A stretch of 64,000 nt of DNA from Gordius sp. MW1. Its lineage: Eukaryota; Nematomorpha; Gordioida; Gordea; Gordiidae. This document shows, piece by piece, positions 58,157 through 64,000 of the stretch (its first letter is position 1; every line of letters starts with the position of its first letter). The notes under the pieces are model-generated. The model ran no database searches. It had not been told where the DNA came from and saw only the letters and a list, made by a program, of their open reading frames with translations. Where the stretch lies: contig OZ038528.1 of assembly GCA_964036665.1 (NCBI GenBank), positions 13,832,501 through 13,896,500 of the forward strand. The letters are read 5' to 3'. The translations under genes and the position numbers were made by a program.

Positions 58157-59196
58157 GAAGGGTGGAAGGTGATTTAATTGGACTAAATTAATGTTAAATT
58201 ATTATTTTGTGGATTTGTAAAGGTCCCCTTCCTCCTCCCGTTGACTACGTTCATGATCTTGTACTTTCAAAGGTCAATAATAATTACATTATTTGTCCAA
58301 ATGTGACTATGTCATTTTAAAAGACTTTTGCCACCCCATTTCTACAACTATTAATTTAAGCAGGGGCTCGTTAAATTTGACCGAACAAAAAAAAATTTAT
58401 TTTAAACTTTACATTTTTATAGATACCTTATTTTAATGGGCTCTATTCTGCATCTTATTTTTTACATTTTATGTTCCGTATAATAAAGAAACAAACAAAT
58501 AATTTTTTATGATTAGAGATATGAATTAATTTGGGTGGCCAAGTTATATTATCAAAAGAATAAGATTTAAATATCAATCTTGAACATAATTGCCACTCTT
58601 TTGTTTAAATTGGTTAAATCAAAGTTTTCTGGGAGGGTATTTTGTTATTAGTATTCACATAAGTTGCTAGAAAAAATTAAAGCTTTGTTTCATTTACATA
58701 TTTATCTTATCATGTCAAATAAATTACACTTATCTATTAAATTAGATTTACACTGATTGGGCAAATCATTATTTGCAGCAATCCAAAGATAAAAGGACAA
58801 TTAAAGATCTGCAAGTGGATATATGCGATGGCACAATACTTGCTTCCATTATCGAAACAATCAGTATAATAATTATCTTTTTAAAAAACATAAACAAATT
58901 TAGAAATTATCTTATATAATAATTCAATCGATTCTTTTTGAAAAATGATAAACTTTGTTATTCATTGATTTTAGCAAAAGAAAAGATTTCGAATATTGTC
59001 GAACGTCCGATAACCGAAAAGCAAATGGTAAAAAGATCACTAAAATGACAACTAAATCTTTTATAATAAATTTTCCATAAAGAATTGTCTAGTTTAGTGA
59101 TTCCCGAAGCGGGCCATATAACATTTTAGAGAGGGGGGGGTTAGAGTCAATTGGGGTGTGGCCTAGTGGGGCAATGTATGTTATAATTTTTTTTAA
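58157..59196. other. Gene-free AT-rich stretch
   Basis: No supported gene. An 8-base G-run lies near 59,133. Confidence 0.45.
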
Positions 59197-59294
59197 TTGC
59201 TATGCAATTTATGGGCTCATTTTTTGTTGTCCGTCCGTCCGTTGTCCGTCCGTTACCCTCCTATCTATTTGCATTGGGTATATTAGGTTATCGC

Positions 59295-59420
59295 TTTTTT
59301 AAATTAATACATGAGAAAGAGGTGCCCCACCCCTCATCTCTATCTCCCTCGCTGTGTTATTTTTTAAATTAATGCATAAGAGGTGCCCCACCCCTCATCT
59401 CTATCTCCCTCGGTGTGTTA
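59295..59420. repeat. ~63-bp unit duplicated in tandem
   Basis: AGAGGTGCCCCACCCCTCAT followed by CTCTATCTCCCTCG occurs twice, with small indels. Confidence 0.88.
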
Positions 59421-59445
59421 TATATAAGATTTGTTAAATTATCTA

Positions 59446-59668
59446 TTATATAATAAACATAAATAAAAGTTGTTTACTTTTAATTGCTATGCAATTTAAC
59501 TAGTTATATAATAAACATAAATAAAAGTTGTTTACTTTTAATTGCTATGCAATTTAACTAGTTTTTTAGATAAAAGTTGTTTACTTTTAATGCTATGCGA
59601 TTTAACTAGTTATATAATAAACATAAATAAAAGTTGTTTACTTTTTAATTGCTATGCAATTTAACTAG
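59446..59668. repeat. 58-bp minisatellite, four units
   Basis: Units at 59,446-59,503, 59,504-59,561, 59,562-59,609 (10 bases shorter) and 59,610-59,668. Each ends AATTGCTATGCAATTTAACTAG or a variant. A fifth unit lies at 59,899-59,956 inside the next array. Confidence 0.92.
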
Positions 59669-59696
59669 TTTTGGGGTTAGAATCCCGGAGTTTTTT

Positions 59697-60680
59697 GACT
59701 CTTATGATTGTTCTTGTTACTATCATTGATAATAAGAATTTTTGGCCGTCCGCTGGCTGCTGACCAATGAAAAAAATGACCATTGGCCAAAATGTGAATC
59801 GAAATTATTATTTTCGTTTTTTTTTGACTATTATGATTGTTCCTGTTTCTACCATTGCTATTATGACTTTTTGGCCGTCCGCTGGCTGCTGACCAATGTT
59901 ATATAATAAACATAAATAAAAGTTGTTTACTTTTAATTGCTATGCAATTTAACTAGTTTTTGGGTTAGAATCACGGAGTTTTTTTTGACTCTTATGATTG
60001 TTCTTGTTACTATCATTGATAATAAGACTTTTTGGCCGTCCGTTGGCTGCTGACCAATGAAAAAAATGACCATTGGCCAAAATGTGAATCCGAGTTTATT
60101 TTTTCGTTTTTTTTTGACTATTATGATTGTTCCTGTTACTACCATTGCTATTATGACTTTTTGGCCGTCCGCTGGCTCCTGACCGATGGAAAAAATGACC
60201 ATTGGCCAAAATGTGAATCGAAATTATTTTTTTCGTTTTTTTTGACTATTATGATTGTTCCTGTTCCTACCATTGCTATTATGACTTTTTGGCCGTCCGC
60301 TGACTGCTGACCAATGGAATAAAATGACCATTGGCCAAAATGTGATTCGAAAATTTTTTTTTCGTTTTTTTTGACTATTATGAATTTATATCCACTTTTA
60401 CCGTGTCCTGGCTGCTGACCAATGGAAAAATGACCATTGGCCAAAATGTGATTCGAAATTTTTTTTTTCGTTTTTTTACTCTTATGAATTTATACCCACT
60501 TTTACCGTGTGCTGGCTGCTGACCAATGGAAAAAAATGACCATTGGCCAAAGTGAGCATCAAAATTTTTTTTTCCGTTTTTTTGGCTATAATTGACTTAT
60601 AGAGTATCTGTTGGTACTGACCAATAGAGAAAAAGTGACCATTGGCCAAATTTTTGATTTTTTTAATTAAAAATTGTTCA
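59697..60680. repeat. ~106-130-bp satellite with CCAATGG/CCATTGG hairpin
   Basis: Eight units, each with GACCAATGG, an A-run and GACCATTGGCCAAA, so that CCAATGG can pair with CCATTGG across a 6-9-base loop. Spacing is about 127-130 bp in the first units and about 105-110 bp in the last ones. Two units plus one 58-bp unit form a higher-order repeat of about 289 bp (59,610-59,898 and 59,899-60,187). Confidence 0.9.
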
Positions 60681-60976
60681 AATTCAACAAAAAATTTCTC
60701 CCAACAAATCTGCAAATTCTTAACATTGTGTTGTTTTATAATATAATGTTTGTTAGACCCATAATCTCTAAAGGCCATAAAAACTAATGTAATACGCAAC
60801 TAGATGCAAACACTAAATCTAACCCTAACCCTGGCCTATATTACATTTTGCCTTTATTACATTTTGCCTATAATGAAAAATTTGTATAAATAATTAATTA
60901 ATCATTAGTCATTTAATACCCCCCTATAGGCATTCTCGCCCCTTCCCACCTTTCTCGCCCATAAATTGCATAGCAA

Positions 60977-61989
60977 ATATGATACATTTATACGAAGTAC
61001 AGATGAGTCGTCCCCCCTTCCCTTTCCCTCTTCCCTTCCCTTCTCCCCCTTCCCACGAGGGCCGAAGGCCCGAGTTTAAATATATAGCGTTTTATCTGAA
61101 AGGTTATAAATCTAAATCTACAACGCAGAGCTTTTCCACTGAATTTAATGAGATTGGTACAATTAAACATCAGAATATTTCTAGATAATTTATAACTCGA
61201 AAATATCATTCGGCCTATAAAGTATTTGCTAGTTTCATAAACTTATTTCTGTAGCGGTTATTTTTAATTAGTTATAGTATTTTTTAATAATTTGGCCCAA
61301 ATAAGCATTCTTAAATATATTTTGTTAAGCTTATATACAATAAGATATAATAGTTATTAATATATAAACTGTTTGGCTCAAATAAACATTTTCAAATAAT
61401 TTTAATTAATGTGATTTTTTTGTTTAACATATATATTCCTGAAAAATTAGTATAATAATAGAAATTCATTTAGAACTGGAATTCATTTTTTTGACAAAAC
61501 TCTTCAATATTCACTTTTAATATGTCCAAGTTTGTGAAAGCTCTTCATTCAACTGATTATTTAGCATTATAAATGATGCATGAAAATGCTTCCAAAATCG
61601 CATATTTAAAACTAAGATTTGTTTATATATGGCCAAGATTTTTTTTAGTGGTTGTATACAAAATTTGTTGTATAGTTTTTTTTACCATTTGTATTATTTT
61701 TTGTCATATCAAAGTTTTCTTGTCAATATCCCCGTTCCACTTTGTGCTTTTACAATTCATTTATACTCAAACTTACTATACTATGTGAAATTTTTTATAT
61801 TGTCTTGATATAATCATTTTAACTACATTACTTTGTTTTATTTATGAATCAATTTTATTTATTTTATGCCCTATAAACATGATGGATCTGAGGCATACCA
61901 GTGTGATGTTACCAGAAAATGTACATAAAAAAGTAGTAGCGGACTTTTAAGTTTGACCAACGTTAATGAGGGAAAAAGTTTTCAATTGC
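60977..61989. other. Gene-free stretch with a pyrimidine-rich patch
   Basis: CCCTTCCCTTTCCCTCTTCC-type sequence lies at 61,010-61,055. No supported gene. Confidence 0.45.
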
Positions 61990-61997
61990 GTTTGACC

Positions 61998-62145
61998 GAT
62001 GTGCGTAGCCAGGTTGTGGATTAGGGGGGGGGGCCGAAATGTTTTAAGTTCAATTAAAGGGGGGGGGGGGGGGGTTTTAATTTTGTATTAAATTTTTTTT
62101 TGTCATTTAGGGGGGGGGGGCTACCGCCCCCTGGCTAGGCCCATG
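61998..62145. mobile_element. GGGCGTAGCC MITE copy, inverted orientation
   Basis: Flanks GTTTGACC (61,990-61,997) and GCTTGACC (62,146-62,153) match at 7 of 8. Three long G-runs, the longest about 16 bases, mark it as a reversed copy. Length 148 bp. Confidence 0.82.
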
Positions 62146-62299
62146 GCTTGACCCCTTCCCATCTGTGTGAAATCAAAGTTCGGCCCCCAGGCTAGCTACG
62201 CCGCTGCATTTATTCATAATAAAACTTGCATTGTTTAAATAAGTGGATTTAAATATTTTTTAATAAGGTTCAAAATTAACAGTACTTGGTCATTTTAAT

Positions 62300-64000
62300 T
62301 TTCTTCTTTTTTATCAATTATTTAGTCCCACAGTCGTGGGGTTTGTTTTAACGAGTTTCTTTTATATTGACCGGGTGAGTGCCATGTCTTGACTAATCTC
62401 TTTTGTTTTCATAATTTAGCGACTAGCCCTTTCCACTTGACACGAGGTCGTCCTCTTCCTCTCTTCACCGGTATCTCCATGTCCAGTACTTTTCGATTTA
62501 AGTCATTCTTAGTATATGCCCATACCACCTTGGCCGATTATCGTTAATCATGCCCGTTATAGATTGAATACCCTTTTTCGTCATGAAAAAGTCATTCGTC
62601 ATTTGTTCGAGCTTACTATACCTCAAGCTCCCTCCACCATATCATTCTCATCTTAGTAACTTGCCATAGCTTTTCTTCCGTGGTGTTTAATGCCATGTTT
62701 CACTTCCATAGAGTAACACCGGTCTTACGATGGATTTATAAGCTTTGCTCTTCAACCATATTGGCATTTTCTTTTCGCACATTAAACCGGATATACTTCG
62801 CCATATAAGCCATTCTATTTGTATCCGGGCATTGACTTCTTTTGCGCAACCTCCCTCTTGATGTAACATCAAGCCGAGGTATGTGAATCTGTCTACTTTT
62901 GGGTACTTTAGATGGTCATCCAGCGATGGGCTGCCTGTAACGTTTATTTCCATGTATAACGTTTTTCGATCGTTGACCTTTAAACCATATCCAACTAAGC
63001 GTTTTGACCACTTTTCGGCTTCTTTGAATATTTTCTCCTTGTTTTTCGCATATTACTATATCATCGGTTTTTTATAGCAAATACCATGGCGATGACTTTT
63101 AAATGTCTCTCGTTATCGTGTCCACAATTATATTAAATAAAAAGGGGCTTAAAGCAGATCGACTGTCGTCCTACCGTCGTCCTAACGCAAAAATTTGAGG
63201 CTTCATAAATATTTTTTATAAGCCACCTATATGGCTCAGATATATTTTGTTTTCTCAGGCACCACCATATTAAATCGCGCGGAACCGTATCATTAGCTTT
63301 CAGTTGATTAAGACCATATGTAGGTCTCTTCTCTTTTCACCACATTTATCCACCATTTGTCTTGGTGCGAAGATTGGTTCGATTGTGAATCGGCCATAAA
63401 TCCGAATTGGTAGCCAATGTTTCCACCTGGTTTTTCAGCCTTGTTACTAGGATTCTTTCGGTAAGCTTCAAGGGGTGGCAAGTTAGCTTGATACCTCTGT
63501 AATTGCCACAGTCCTGAGGGTCTCCTTTGCCCTTAAATAAGGGTATAATCGTGCTTGCTCTCCATTGATTAAGAATTCGCTCTTCTACCATTGTCTTGTT
63601 AAGGAGATTCGTCATGGTGGGGACTCCTTATTTACGGCATCCGAGCAATGCTTCCTTAGGTATTCCATCTGGGCCATAGCTTTTCCTTTTTGCATCTTGT
63701 TCATTTGTTTCCTACCCTCTTCCTCCTGAAAGAGTTCGACCATACTTATGTTTAGCTCAATATGGGGAAGGGAATCTTGTCATTTGCAATATTCATAAGT
63801 TTCTTAAAATATCCTTTCCACCTTTCTATCACTTCGCCTTGAATAAGGTTAGACCCTTCTCGTTTTTGACTATTTTAAGAACTCCGACATCGCGACTTTT
63901 CTTCTCCCTTATCTTGGCCAATTTGTACATGAGCCTATCGCCCCCTTTATGATCCAATTTATTTACCATCTCGGTGTACGCGACATTCTTCGCTATTGCC
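62300..64000 (-). pseudogene. Second, decayed copy of the RTE-type retrotransposon, cut by the window end
   Basis: It aligns throughout with 28,000-29,700 in the same orientation. Recognisable minus-strand blocks are SIVRPVLLYGSETWH (about 62,690-62,735), HLKYPKVDRFTYLGLMLHQE (about 62,860-62,920), NQWRASTIIPLFKGKGDPQD and NYRGIKLTCHPLKLTERIL (about 63,460-63,580). The catalytic Y-A-D-D region near 63,060 is altered by insertion and substitution. Many more indels and stops than in the copy at 27,997-31,048 show that it is older. The 3' end near 62,300 (TTGATAAAAAAGAAGAAAA) is homologous. The endonuclease half lies beyond the window. Confidence 0.85.

Larger units (their letters stand above)
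59197..60976. mobile_element. Inverted-repeat-bounded block of minisatellites
   Basis: TTGCTATGCAATTTATGGGC at 59,197-59,216 is matched, perfectly inverted, by the 20 bases at 60,957-60,976. The interior is almost entirely tandem repeats (separate entries). The core word TTGCTATGCAATTT of the terminus recurs in every unit of the 58-bp repeat. No coding sequence; open frames on both strands at 59,933-60,444 come from the repeats. The superfamily is unknown. Inverted ends plus internal minisatellite would suit a Helitron-like non-autonomous element, among others. Confidence 0.6.

Noticed and set aside
59933..60444. Overlapping open frames on both strands encoding repeated WLLTNEKNDHWPK-like and GQWSF-like segments
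   Set aside because: They arise from the ~106-130-bp satellite, whose unit length happens to keep frames open; they are repetitive on both strands alike.
59697..60680. CRISPR-like array appearance (regular repeats with a palindromic core)
   Set aside because: Spacers are not unique, units are homologous throughout, no cas genes, and the genome is clearly eukaryotic.

Overview
The window is AT-rich, repeat-dominated eukaryotic nuclear DNA, almost certainly from an invertebrate metazoan. It holds one convincing host gene, no operons, no rRNA and no intact tRNA. The sequence cannot settle the species. The host gene belongs to the DUF268 family, which I know best from nematodes but which also occurs in other lineages. 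The transposable elements (mag-like Ty3/gypsy, RTE-type retrotransposons, many hAT families) fit a nematode, rotifer, flatworm or cnidarian equally well.

Region by region. 0.6-1.0 kb: minus-strand relic of a PIF1/Helitron-type helicase. 1.65-6.93 kb: a decayed Ty3/gypsy element (primer-binding site, gag, zinc knuckle, protease, RT, RNase H). Its gag is interrupted at 2289-4759 by a hAT-type element with terminal inverted repeats of about 850 bp. 7.3-9.7 kb: broken hAT transposase sequence with nested hAT elements. 10.8-12.1 kb: the intact single-exon DUF268 gene. 13.95-17.45 kb: minus-strand non-LTR retrotransposon relic carrying two hAT insertions. 17.6-18.6 kb: a different non-LTR relic. 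19-27 kb: mostly featureless, with one weak exon candidate, a TA-flanked element and a hAT element. 27,997-31,048: an end-to-end RTE-type element with a 16-bp target duplication. 31-38 kb: hAT fragments, a tRNA-like SINE head and a 9-bp-TSD MITE. 39.2-41 kb: a hAT nested inside a hAT. 41-50 kb: sparse. 50-54 kb: three hAT elements plus MITEs. 54-57.7 kb: sparse. 57.7-62.1 kb: hAT copy, a 1.8-kb inverted-repeat-bounded block of minisatellites, and a MITE. 62.3-64 kb: a second, more decayed copy of the RTE family running off the end.

The main theme is hAT biology. Eight longer elements show 8-bp flanking duplications: six are exact and two match at 7 of 8. A ninth candidate is ambiguous by one base, and many 120-170-bp MITEs share the same signature. 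Nearly every long family carries, just inside its ends, clusters of its own short GC-rich word (ACCCGAACCCG, ACCCGACCCG, GCCCGGCCCG, GTATCGGTATCGGC, AAGCCCGTT, GAATCGAATC). This repeated architecture across unrelated words is the most striking structural signal here. No element appears to encode an intact transposase, so all would depend on enzymes supplied in trans. The genes do not form a pathway: the host gene stands alone among mobile DNA.
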